The notes under the pieces are model-generated. The model saw only the letters and a list, made by a program, of their open reading frames with translations, did not search any database and was not told where the DNA came from. From contig JANLFK010000002.1 in assembly GCA_024655945.1 (NCBI GenBank), positions 306,610 to 370,609 on the forward strand: DNA of 64,000 nucleotides, written 5' to 3'. This DNA is from a candidate division KSB1 bacterium. Its GTDB lineage: Bacteria; Zhuqueibacterota; Zhuqueibacteria; JANLFK01; Oleimicrobiaceae. Below are positions 1-7,398 of the stretch, one piece after another (the stretch's first letter is position 1; each line of letters begins with the position of its first letter). A program made the translations under genes and the position numbers.

Positions 1-417
1 GGTAGAGGCCTTCAGCACCTTGTTCCGCGTCCACACCTGGTTGATGGGCAGGCGTACCAGCCGTCCGTAGTTGGCAATCGCCTGCAAAATGGACTGCCTG
101 ATCCACCACACTGCATACGAAATGAACTTGATGCCTCGCGTGGAATCGAAGCGCCGCGCCGCTTCCATCAGCCCGAGGTTACCCTCGTTAATAAGGTCGG
201 TGATGGGAAGCCCTTGGTCCTGGTACTCTTTTGCCACCATGACCACAAAACGAAGGTTGGCCTCCACAAGCCGCTGCAGGGCACGGTCGTCGCCACGCTT
301 GGCTTTCTCGGAAAGCTCTACCTCCTGTTCCACCGAAAGTAGGGGTATTTTGCTAATCTCCGCAAGATAAGCTCTGAGCTGAGGATCTTCTTTTTGTAGT
401 TGGCTTATCCTTCCCAC
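1..417 (-). CDS. rpoD: Primary-type RNA polymerase sigma factor (sigma-70), N-terminal part
   Basis: Directs RNA polymerase core to promoters. The 139 visible residues run off the left edge. They begin with region 1.2 ([18 protein letters not shown]) and continue into region 2, with [36 protein letters not shown] and the -10 recognition helix [17 protein letters not shown]. The start is GTG at 417, preceded by GGAGGGGG with 5 bases of spacing. There is almost no N-terminal extension, so this is a short primary-type factor without region 1.1, as in many FCB bacteria. The -10 and -35 elements elsewhere in the window (TTGACA, TATATT) fit a factor of this kind. Regions 3 and 4 lie outside the window. 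Family assignment is secure; whether it is the main housekeeping factor is an inference. Confidence 0.9.
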   Translation of the reverse strand, partial: MGRISQLQKEDPQLRAYLAEISKIPLLSVEQEVELSEKAKRGDDRALQRLVEANLRFVVMVAKEYQDQGLPITDLINEGNLGLMEAARRFDSTRGIKFISYAVWWIRQSILQAIANYGRLVRLPINQVWTRNKVLKAST

Positions 418-481
418 GACAACCCCCTCCGCGCTTCACTCGCCTTTTGATTGTCGCTCAACAACACTCTCTTCCACTCCG

Positions 482-979
482 CTACACAACCTCAGTTACC
501 GGCGTACGCGACTTCTCGCCCACCTTATTTGAGGACTCAGGTTCCTCCGGCGCCGGGAACGTCGCGTTCAGCAGCGCAAGTTGACGCTCCTTTGCTTCCG
601 CCAATGAGCGGAATATGCCTTTATAGTCTGGCTCCAGCAGGCGCAGGATGACATCATTGTAGAAGCCGATGCAGAGGTTCAGGTTGCCACGAGCTTCTTC
701 CAGCGCCGGCTGGCGCTCACGATGGGCGGTAACTACCACCTCCAATTTCCGCTTCTTGTCCAAGTTGAGGTAAAGGAGCCTCTTGCCGGAAATACGCCTG
801 TATTTATCGCGCAGGTCACGGGCTGTGCTGCGCGACTCTGCGCCAAAACGGCGAAACACTTCGCGCATCGTCTCGTCAGGAGCCACCTTGGCCGACTCTG
901 CAAAGAACTCCGCCATATCAGTCTCTGCCTGAATAGCAAGCTTCAGCGAATCTAACACACCGATCGGACCAAACTTCAT
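482..979 (-). CDS. Ferritin-like helical protein of unknown function
   Basis: A 165-residue, mostly helical soluble protein with no signal peptide or membrane segment. The start is ATG at 979, behind GGAGGTG with 6 bases of spacing. A TTG five codons upstream lies inside that ribosome site and is unlikely. Two helical pairs resemble a four-helix ferritin or rubrerythrin bundle (AETDMAEFFAESAK, RRFGAESRSTARDL, LNLCIGFYNDVILRLLE, LAEAKERQLALL). At the places where rubrerythrins carry ExxH this protein has ExxS and ExxR, so a di-iron site is doubtful. It lies 64 bases upstream of the sigma factor on the same strand and may be co-transcribed with it. The fold call is tentative and no function is assigned. 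Confidence 0.7.
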   Translation of the reverse strand: MKFGPIGVLDSLKLAIQAETDMAEFFAESAKVAPDETMREVFRRFGAESRSTARDLRDKYRRISGKRLLYLNLDKKRKLEVVVTAHRERQPALEEARGNLNLCIGFYNDVILRLLEPDYKGIFRSLAEAKERQLALLNATFPAPEEPESSNKVGEKSRTPVTEVV

Positions 980-1186
980 TTCATCCACCTCCAACGGCTA
1001 AAATCCGTCTATTAGACGCAATCGCGCAGCATGAGATTCACCAGACCAGCAAATTCAACGCCTGTTTCTGGTCGTGAGTTCCCCCACCCCCTTGACCAGG
1101 TCTGCTCATTGAACAACATACGGTCGAATTGGTTCCAATTGCGTCCACATTTAGTCAGCCCGGGCTGGCTCTATCGGTTCCAGACT

Positions 1187-2470
1187 TCATTGGACGCCAC
1201 CGCCCACCTTGGGCAGGACATACGGCCCCTGCGCGATTACCGCAATCTTCGCATCTGGGCCATGGCTGGCCAGAGCCGCCTGCAGCGCCTGGTCAAAGGA
1301 GGCATGCGACCTGATCAGCGGGCATCGATGCTCCGGCCGAGCTAACGTGGGGGAGACCACCAGGACGTCGGCCTTCCGCAGCGTCTGGAGATACTTCTGC
1401 CATTGCCACTGGTCAGGGACGTAGTAGTCCGTCTCCAAGATGCGCTTCAGGAAATCCTGCCCGTCAACCGTCTCCCTGCACAGAGCAGCGAATTTCGGGC
1501 TACCCAGGCCCTCACAGCATTCCGCCACCAGGATGATGGTTCCGCCATCTTTCACCACTGGCGCCGCTGCGGTCACGCCCTTTACGGCCTGGTAGAAGGT
1601 CGCATCCAGCGGCGCGCCGCCCGAGGTGGTGACGACGATCTCGGCCGGTGCCGGAAGCTCATCGGTGACGACCTGCCGGACGAAGGCCACGGCCGCGGCA
1701 TGTCCCTCCTCCAGGTCACCACAGAAGATGCCGGTGAGGCGCTTCTCCTCGTCCAGGGCTAGGTTCACGGAGAAATCGACCCCCACTCTTTTCGCCACTT
1801 CCAAGGCCTCGCTGTGGAAAGGGTTCCCCTCGATGACCCCTTCGCGACAAAGGGGGTGGGCCATCATCTGTGCGCCGTGCACGACGCGCATCGTCCGGTC
1901 CCCGGCGATTCCGGGAACAATCAGCTTCCGTCCACCAGAGAAGCCGGCCATGAGGTGTGGCTCCACGAAGCCGATGATCACCTTGAGGGCACTGCGCACG
2001 TAGCGGCGGTCGAGCCAGATTTCGGTTCCTGTGCTGGTGGTGCCCAGATAGTCGTGCTCGGCTTCTTCGGCGGAGTGATGATTGGCTACCCGGTAGCAGG
2101 AGGCGATCTCCGCCCCCACCAGTGCCTCGAGCTCCTCCCCCACATTCGGCCTATGCGTGCCTGTGGCAACCAGGATCGTCAGCCGCTCGCGTGGCACCCC
2201 CGCCGCCTCGATGGTTTGCAACACGGGAGGCAGGAGTAGCCAGTTCGGCACCGGGCGCGTAATGTCGCAAATGACGACGCAGGCGGACTCTTTGCCCTTA
2301 GCCAGTTCTGCCAGCGGCGGACACCCAATGGGATCTTTCAGACCGCGCCGCAGGTGTCCGACGGGATCTGCGAGCGGCGGCGCCTGGCGCATGCGCACTA
2401 CCTTGAGCAGGTTCCGTTCGGGAACCCGAATGGGCCACCCCTGTCTTCCGTAATGCAGGGTGAGTTCCAT
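1187..2470 (-). CDS. larA: LarA-family nickel-pincer racemase/epimerase (lactate racemase homologue)
   Basis: LarA enzymes racemise or epimerise 2-hydroxyacids using a covalently bound nickel-pincer nucleotide. The 427-residue length matches the family. Asp69 (CDITRP), His106 (ATGTHRP), His172 (FVEPHL), Lys182 (SGGRK) and His198 (VHGAQM) keep exactly the spacing of Asp72, His108, His174, Lys184 and His200 of Lactiplantibacillus plantarum LarA. The cofactor-attaching lysine is therefore present. I chose ATG at 2470, which begins the usual MELTLHYG start. A TTG at 2482 overlaps the stop of the upstream rhamnose isomerase gene. The two genes are adjacent and probably co-translated. L-lactate from rhamnose breakdown is a plausible substrate, but many LarA homologues act on other hydroxyacids. 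The cofactor genes larB, larC and larE are not in the window. Confidence 0.85.
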   Translation of the reverse strand: MELTLHYGRQGWPIRVPERNLLKVVRMRQAPPLADPVGHLRRGLKDPIGCPPLAELAKGKESACVVICDITRPVPNWLLLPPVLQTIEAAGVPRERLTILVATGTHRPNVGEELEALVGAEIASCYRVANHHSAEEAEHDYLGTTSTGTEIWLDRRYVRSALKVIIGFVEPHLMAGFSGGRKLIVPGIAGDRTMRVVHGAQMMAHPLCREGVIEGNPFHSEALEVAKRVGVDFSVNLALDEEKRLTGIFCGDLEEGHAAAVAFVRQVVTDELPAPAEIVVTTSGGAPLDATFYQAVKGVTAAAPVVKDGGTIILVAECCEGLGSPKFAALCRETVDGQDFLKRILETDYYVPDQWQWQKYLQTLRKADVLVVSPTLARPEHRCPLIRSHASFDQALQAALASHGPDAKIAVIAQGPYVLPKVGGGVQ

Positions 2471-2478
2471 CTGCCCCG

Positions 2479-3687
2479 TCAATGTCGAGTGCGCTCGCGC
2501 ACGACGCGTTCCAAGTAACCGCTCTCCCTGTACGCCTGCAGTGGGTCCGGCGGCAGGCCTCGTTCTATCCGCGCATGCGCTAATAGTGGGCGAACGTCGG
2601 TCGCAAAGGCCTCTCTGAGTATCATTTCGGCAGCGACCACCTCATACTTGAGTTGCGCGGCCGCCAACGCCTCCCTGTCCACCAGCAGCGCCTTGCAATA
2701 GGTTTCCTGCACTTGCAGTACCGACTGCACCATCGCCTCGACTTTGGGCTTGATGGCGTGACTCTGGTCGATCATGTAGGCCACCGTCTGCGGGCGGTCG
2801 GGGTCCAATTGCGCCTTGACCAGTTCATTGAAGATCAAGAACAGCTCATAGGGGGCGTGCGAACCCACCGTCATGTCGTCGTCGGCGTACTTCTTGCTAT
2901 TGAAGTGGAAGCCTCCCAACCTGCCCTCGTCAAGCAAGACCGCCACGATGTGCTCGATGTTCGTGCCCAAGGGATGATGCCCCAGGTCGACCAGCACCTT
3001 GGCGCGCGGCCCCAACTTGGTCGCCAGGGCGTAGACCATGCCCCAGTCCGCAAGGTCGGTGTGGTAGAACGCCGGCTCAAAGAACTTGTACTCGATGGCC
3101 ATGGTCATCGACTCTGGCATGGCCTCGTAGACCTCTCGCAGGCACTCCTCTATCCAATGCTTACGCTGTCGAAAATCGCCCTGTCCTGGGTAGTTTGTGC
3201 CGTCGGCGAGCCAGGGGGTGAAGAGATCGGAGCCCACCTCCTGAGCAATCTCGATACACTCTTTCATGTGCGCCACGGCCTTTCGCCGGATGGCAGGCGA
3301 TACGTTGGTGACGCTGCCGAACTTGTAGTCATCGTCCTCAAACAGGTTCGGGTTGACGGCGCCGATGGCCACACCCAAAGAGCGGGCATAAGCACTGAGC
3401 CCGGCATAGTCGTCCACTTTGTCCCACGGGATGTGGATGGCTACGCGTGGCGCGATGCCGGTGAGGCGGTGCACCTGGGCAGCGTCCTGAAGCTTCTCAA
3501 AAATGGTGCGCGGCACCCCCGGCTGACGAAAGACCTTGAAGCGCGTACCGCTGTCCCCATACCCCCACGAAGGCGTCTCGATGCAGATGGACATCGCCTG
3601 AGCCTCTACCGCAGGCACATCCACTCCGCGGTCGTACAACAGTTGGCTGAGGAGGCGGTAGAACTGCTCATCGAACTGGCTTGACAT
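2479..3687 (-). CDS. rhaI: L-rhamnose isomerase (RhaI, xylose-isomerase-like TIM barrel)
   Basis: Interconverts L-rhamnose and L-rhamnulose, or a similar aldose/ketose pair, in the cytoplasm. The 402-residue protein resembles the Pseudomonas stutzeri type of isomerase, not the E. coli RhaA type. The four metal ligands appear as Glu199 (IEYKFFEP), Asp234 (LVDLGHHP), His261 (GFHFNSKKY) and Asp307 (IDQSHAIKP). Their spacings of 35, 27 and 46 residues equal those of Glu219, Asp254, His281 and Asp327 in the P. stutzeri enzyme. The start is ATG at 3687 with GGAGG 5 bases upstream; a GTG at 3699 overlaps that site. Expression is probably controlled by the promoter at 3921-3949 and the structured leader. 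This type often has broad sugar specificity, so the physiological sugar is not certain. Confidence 0.9.
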   Translation of the reverse strand: MSSQFDEQFYRLLSQLLYDRGVDVPAVEAQAMSICIETPSWGYGDSGTRFKVFRQPGVPRTIFEKLQDAAQVHRLTGIAPRVAIHIPWDKVDDYAGLSAYARSLGVAIGAVNPNLFEDDDYKFGSVTNVSPAIRRKAVAHMKECIEIAQEVGSDLFTPWLADGTNYPGQGDFRQRKHWIEECLREVYEAMPESMTMAIEYKFFEPAFYHTDLADWGMVYALATKLGPRAKVLVDLGHHPLGTNIEHIVAVLLDEGRLGGFHFNSKKYADDDMTVGSHAPYELFLIFNELVKAQLDPDRPQTVAYMIDQSHAIKPKVEAMVQSVLQVQETYCKALLVDREALAAAQLKYEVVAAEMILREAFATDVRPLLAHARIERGLPPDPLQAYRESGYLERVVRERTRH

Positions 3688-3914
3688 ATTTACCTCCACT
3701 TTGTCGTGTTGCGGAGGATGGCAAATAGCAAAAAGCCGCGACGGCTCTCTTCAATTCCGACGCGGCCAACCAGCCTTGCACGCTGGCAAGACCACGGGAA
3801 GCGTGTAGTGCTGCTTCCTGCCCGTTACTCAATAGGCCATCAGACGATGGCCTATTGAGGATTGCCCAGTCAATGGCTGAGAGTGGGACGACTCGTCGCG
3901 GCCCTGAAATTTGG
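3688..3914 (-). promoter_or_regulatory. Long structured 5' leader of rhaI-larA (candidate attenuator or riboswitch)
   Basis: About 227 bases separate the predicted transcription start (near 3914) from the rhaI start codon. Read along the minus strand, the leader contains four hairpins. One has a perfect 14-bp stem (3828-3841 with 3846-3859, four-base loop). One has a 6-bp stem (3797-3802 with 3813-3818). One is a CCAGC/GCTGG hairpin (3770-3786). The last is terminator-like and ends in five Ts (3730-3766). I do not recognise the arms of TPP, SAM, cobalamin, FMN, lysine, glycine or c-di-GMP riboswitches, nor a T-box sequence. The leader may sense a sugar, metal or hydroxyacid, or be a protein-controlled attenuator. 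Confidence 0.55.
3730..3766 (-). terminator. Intrinsic-terminator-like hairpin inside the rhaI leader
   Basis: On the minus strand a six-pair GCCGCG/CGCGGC stem (3761-3766 with 3735-3740) is followed, after one A-A mismatch, by three more pairs. TTTTT (3734-3730) comes immediately after. A competing smaller hairpin, AGCCG/CGGCT (3734-3738 with 3742-3746), uses part of the same sequence. The structure lies about 45 bases before the rhaI start, where an attenuator would act. Confidence 0.55.
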
Positions 3915-3920
3915 CCTGTA

Positions 3921-3949
3921 ATTATACGACATTTTTCCCCAAATAGCAA
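3921..3949 (-). promoter_or_regulatory. Promoter of rhaI-larA
   Basis: On the minus strand TTGCTA (3949-3944) and a perfect TATAAT (3926-3921) are separated by 17 bases in an A/T-rich stretch. Transcription should start near 3914. Confidence 0.75.
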
Positions 3950-3957
3950 GAAAAAAA

Positions 3958-4270
3958 TCAACCTTTTTTGGTGCACAGATGGTCACCCCTGCCTGCCCGC
4001 CAGAAGTGCGTCAGCAGTTGGCCTGCGAACAGCCTACCCCAGACACATGGTGCGCCCACGCGCGGCAACCAGCGATTCCGCCTCCGCATAGCCACCTCCA
4101 ACTCCTGCGCAAAGCCGAGGTGTTCGCCGGCGCATTCGACCAGGTCGTCGGCATCCTTTCGCCTGATACCCGTAACGACACCGGTGGATCTCGACGAAAC
4201 GGCCAGGGGATTCTGCCGGGGTCTTTCTCACAGGACGTCCCCAAAGCTCCCACCTCAGCTCGCGCTGCAC
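3958..4270 (-). pseudogene. Possible frameshifted small gene between creatininase and rhaI
   Basis: Immediately after the creatininase stop codon a GTG at 4270 opens a frame reading VQRELRWELWGRPVRK and then RFVEIHRCRYGYQA. At an AAA run it loses coherence. Removing one A continues into KDADDLVECAGEHLGFAQEL, MRRRNRWLPRVGAPCVW and GRLFAGQLLTHFW, ending at a TGA at 3958-3960, just before the rhaI -35 box. The joined reading is about 100 residues. I do not recognise the protein. It could be a genuine one-base frameshift, an assembly error in a homopolymer, or chance. There is no recognisable ribosome site of its own, but translational coupling to the creatininase gene is possible. Confidence 0.3.
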
Positions 4271-4273
4271 AGG

Positions 4274-5155
4274 CTATTTGCCCGCCTCGGGACGCCTGGC
4301 TTTCGCGAAAAACTCCTTTTGCAGCTTCAGCGTCAGCCGATCGGCCTTGACGGCCCTGAGCATGCCCACAAACTGCCGCACGTACTCTGCTAAGACGAGC
4401 TCACCGAGCTCTGCACACGCTGGCCGCGCGTCGCCTGCATAGTGATCCGGGAAGCGGGCGTACCACCAGATGCCTGTGAAGGTGTCCAGAAGAGTTTTGA
4501 GCCGTTGCAGGTCCTTGCCCTGGCTGGCGCTCGCCTGCTGCAGGTGCACCAACTCGGGACGATGCGCCATGAGCATCGAGGTCTCCACCTCGCCTGCATG
4601 GAAGTCGAATTCGGTCCGGCGCTTCTCGGAAACAGACTCTTGCCGCTCTGGAGGACCCGCGGGCAGAAAGAGATAGACCGCATAGTCTCGTTCCCGAGTC
4701 AGCTGCGCCTGGCAGAAGAACTTTAGGAAGGCGTTGTTGCCCCCGTGTCCATTGAGGAGAACGATTTTCAGGAAGCCGTTGCGCGCCAACTCATCACAGG
4801 TCTCTTGTAGCACAGCCCAGATGAGGCGCTCGCTATAGGCAATGGTGCCAGGCTGATGTTTCGCCTCGAATATCTGGCCGAAGTAGAAAGGCGGGAAGAC
4901 GACCACGTACTCCTCTGCCGCGGCCCGCAGCGCGATCTCCCGGGCGTTGAGGACGTCCGTGCCGAGGGGGAGGTGCAAGCCGTGCTTTTCCAGCACGCCG
5001 CAGGCCACTACGCAGGTGCGCGCGGAGAGCTTCAGGGCGGTGCCGAAGTCGGCCGCGCTGAGTTCCTCAAGGCAAACTGGAGGGCAACTGGCTGCTGAGT
5101 TGTTTTCAGGGGCCTTCCGGGGTGTGCGGCCCACCCGTTGCGCATCGTTTCGCAT
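4274..5155 (-). CDS. Creatininase-family amidohydrolase
   Basis: Members are metal-dependent hydrolases acting on cyclic amides such as creatinine, or on formamides in cofactor pathways. The 293-residue protein shows the family metal site in order: Glu56 and His58 in VLEKHGLHLP, Asp67 in GTDVL, His137 in LLNGHGGNN, and Glu189 in FHAGEVETS. The ATG at 5155 is preceded by GGGAGGG with good spacing. An upstream in-frame start at 5188 would add 11 residues but lacks a better ribosome site. The gene is separate from rhaI and may have its own promoter, which I could not define. Its substrate cannot be read from the sequence. Confidence 0.85.
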   Translation of the reverse strand: MRNDAQRVGRTPRKAPENNSAASCPPVCLEELSAADFGTALKLSARTCVVACGVLEKHGLHLPLGTDVLNAREIALRAAAEEYVVVFPPFYFGQIFEAKHQPGTIAYSERLIWAVLQETCDELARNGFLKIVLLNGHGGNNAFLKFFCQAQLTRERDYAVYLFLPAGPPERQESVSEKRRTEFDFHAGEVETSMLMAHRPELVHLQQASASQGKDLQRLKTLLDTFTGIWWYARFPDHYAGDARPACAELGELVLAEYVRQFVGMLRAVKADRLTLKLQKEFFAKARRPEAGK

Positions 5156-5311
5156 GAGGATTCCCTCCCTTGCACTGGCCAAATACACGCCACTCCCTTG
5201 CTTTGTGTCCCGGCGCCTGTGCCAAGCGCAGGGTGCCAGCCTTACGTTCTACCGAGCTGGAACTCGTCGAAAATACGAGCCGCCGGAGTCCCCTTACCCG
5301 GCTCTCCGAAC

Positions 5312-5337
5312 AAAAAAGGCCCACTCGCATGGGCCTT
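5312..5337 (-). terminator. Intrinsic terminator of tRNA-Lys(CTT)
   Basis: A perfect 8-bp stem, AAGGCCCA/TGGGCCTT (5337-5330 with 5323-5316), with a six-base loop is followed by a T run on the minus strand. It lies about 50 bases beyond the tRNA 3' end. Confidence 0.85.
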
Positions 5338-5388
5338 GAGCCTTGAGGCGGCCGAACACGCCACCCGTGAGCCTGCCACTTCTCCTCA

Positions 5389-5464
<76 letters not shown>

Positions 5465-5503
5465 AAGCACCCCGCTGGCAGCGGGGTCAATTTGACGGCT
5501 GCA

Positions 5504-5532
5504 AATATACGAACTTCGGAGGTCACTGTCAA
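5504..5532 (-). promoter_or_regulatory. Promoter of tRNA-Lys(CTT)
   Basis: TTGACA (5532-5527), a 17-base spacer and TATATT (5509-5504) on the minus strand. A short GC hairpin (5470-5487) lies between the predicted start and the mature tRNA 5' end. Confidence 0.9.
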
Positions 5533-5608
5533 GCTCTTTTCCGGGCTTGAGCAAAACTGCGCACGCCGGTTCTCGAGTGCCTCCTGGGGCCGGCCGCGGG
5601 ACGATGGC

Positions 5609-6706
5609 CTATCGGTCCACCCGGGCGCTGCCGCCCGCCATGAGCTTCTCCACCTCTTTGAGTGTCGCCATTGAAGTGTCGCCAGGCGTGGTCATGGCCA
5701 GAGCCCCGTGCGCTGCGCCGTACTCCACCGCCTTCTGCGGGTCCCCGGTGGTCATGAGGCCATAGATCAGGCCAGAGGCAAAGCTATCTCCGCCACCCAC
5801 CCGGTCCAATATCTCCAGGCTCGGGCGCGGTGTTGCCTCGTAGAAGCTCCCGTCAGCCCAGCAGATGGCGCCCCAGTCATTGATGGTGGCCGTCTTCACT
5901 GCCCGCAAGGTAGTTGCCACCACCTTGAAGCTGGGGTACTCCTTGACCACGCGCTCGATCATGCGCTTGAAGCTGCTCACCTCCAGGGCCGAGTACTCTT
6001 TGTCCACCCCCTCCACTTCGAAACCTAAGGCTGCGGTAAAGTCCTCCTCGTTGCCGATCATCACGTCCACATAAGGGGCCAGGCTTCTGTTCACCTGCTG
6101 CGCCCTCTCCTTCCCGCCAATTGCCTTCCAGAGCGAAGGACGGTAGTTCAGGTCGTAGGAGATAATGGTGCTGTGCTTGCGCGCGGCGGCCATCGCCTCC
6201 TGGATCACCTCCGGCGTAGTCTCCGACAGCGCGGCAAATATGCCCCCGGTATGAAACCAGCGCACCCCTCGCCTGCCGAAGATCTCCTCCCAGTCGAAAT
6301 CGCCCTTCTTGAGCTGGGAAGCTGCGGTGTTGCCGCGGTCAGAGACGCCTACCGCCCCGCGCACGCCAAAGCCCCTCTCGGTGAAATTCAGACCGTTGCG
6401 CACGGTGCGCCCGACGCCGTCGTAGGGCACCCATTTGATAAGGGAGGTGTCCACTCCGCCTTGCAGGATCAAGTCCTCGATGAGGCGTCCAACCGCGTTG
6501 TCGGCAAAAGCCGTAGCGACCGCGGTACGCATGCCGAAGCAGCGGCGCAGCCCCCGCGCCACGTTGTACTCACCGCCGCCTTCCCAGACGCGGAACCAGC
6601 GCGTCGTGTGGATGCGCCCCTCGCCAGGATCAAGGCGCAGCATCACCTCCCCCAAAGAAAGCAAGTCGAATTCGCACTCTTCCCTCGGTCGCAGTTTCAG
6701 GTTCAA
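5609..6706 (-). CDS. PfkB-family sugar kinase, 2-keto-3-deoxygluconate-kinase-like
   Basis: Transfers phosphate from ATP to a sugar or sugar acid. In KDG kinases this yields KDPG for the Entner-Doudoroff pathway. The 365 residues include the N-terminal GEVMLRL strand and substrate-binding GGGEYNVA (43-50). SYDLNYRPSLW (183-193) is typical of KDG kinases. The PfkB signature DRVGGGDSFASG (301-312) carries the catalytic Asp307. The start is TTG at 6706 behind GGAGGG with 7 bases of spacing. The gene stands alone, followed by tRNA-Lys. Ribokinase- or fructokinase-like activity cannot be excluded, but the DLNYRPSLW signature favours an acid sugar. Confidence 0.85.
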   Translation of the reverse strand: MNLKLRPREECEFDLLSLGEVMLRLDPGEGRIHTTRWFRVWEGGGEYNVARGLRRCFGMRTAVATAFADNAVGRLIEDLILQGGVDTSLIKWVPYDGVGRTVRNGLNFTERGFGVRGAVGVSDRGNTAASQLKKGDFDWEEIFGRRGVRWFHTGGIFAALSETTPEVIQEAMAAARKHSTIISYDLNYRPSLWKAIGGKERAQQVNRSLAPYVDVMIGNEEDFTAALGFEVEGVDKEYSALEVSSFKRMIERVVKEYPSFKVVATTLRAVKTATINDWGAICWADGSFYEATPRPSLEILDRVGGGDSFASGLIYGLMTTGDPQKAVEYGAAHGALAMTTPGDTSMATLKEVEKLMAGGSARVDR

Positions 6707-7398
6707 GCTTCTTCCCTCCTTGATTGTCCGTCAGACATCAATTGACTCTCCTGTCGCACATCCATCTTTGCCAAGACATTTTTGGGTCCGGCCGGCGTCC
6801 GCCTCCGCAGCAAGAAGCCCAGGCCTCCGCGCGGCAAAGGCGCGAGGCGCCTCGCGCCATTTTCACTCAACAATACGCGCATCCCTGCCCAGGAGCAGAG
6901 AAATTATCCTATGTGCCGGAAGAAGCTCCTTGTCAAAGACGTTAATGAGGAGCGAGGGCCAATTGTTCCCCACGCCCTGCGAAGCGGAGACACAGCCGGC
7001 CGCAGGGACAATGCTTCGCACGCAGGTCGCACCGCCACGCGAAAAGCATTCGCCACCTCACGGGTCGGGCCTCCAGGTGCAGACCACCCTGGCAAGCCAA
7101 GTCACTTCGGCTGCAGCGCTCCTCCACCAGAAGGCAACCGTGAGGGATTGACCATGCCGGGTGCGGGAGCCGCGTATCCTTGTGCCGCAAAAACGCTCGG
7201 CCGGGGCTTCTGGCCACTTCGTGCACGAGTTCTATGGCCGAAAAGGAGCAAAAGGAAAAGCGGCAAGGTTGCCTGCCCTGTGCGTGCTCCTTCTTGGTAG
7301 CATTACGCTGGGCACTTCCGCGATTATCTTGCCGGGAAGGGTCGCCCGCACCATCGACTTCGGAGCAGCAGCCTTGGACCTCGCCTCCTCCCACGTGG
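6707..7398. other. Gene-free interval between GH1 and the PfkB kinase
   Basis: About 690 bases with no convincing gene; the open frames here lack recognisable sequence and ribosome sites. It contains the palindrome at 6839-6858. On the minus strand there is a TTGACA (6936-6931) followed by TAGGAT at a too-long 19-base spacing (6911-6906), a weak candidate promoter for the kinase. Confidence 0.5.
6839..6858. repeat. Perfect 20-bp GC-rich palindrome upstream of the PfkB kinase
   Basis: GGCGCGAGGC followed directly by its own reverse complement. It lies about 130 bases before the kinase start and about 50 bases downstream of a candidate -10 element. It could be a repressor operator or fold as a hairpin. 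On the plus strand it is followed by ATTTTC, so it might also end transcription, but no plus-strand gene needs that. Confidence 0.5.

Noticed and set aside
1150-1170. CAGCCCGGGCTG palindrome after the larA gene
   Set aside because: Short and without a following T-run; not strong enough to call a terminator.
3688-3914. T-box or known metabolite riboswitch in the rhaI leader
   Set aside because: The T-box core sequence and the conserved cores of common riboswitches are not present; only the generic leader-terminator layout is seen.
6707-6760. 20-codon frame whose TGA overlaps the TTG start of the PfkB kinase gene
   Set aside because: It has no ribosome site and no leader-peptide feature; the kinase start has a good ribosome site of its own.
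6906-6936. TTGACA followed by TAGGAT upstream of the PfkB kinase
   Set aside because: The 19-base spacing and poor -10 box make it weak; mentioned only as part of the gene-free interval.
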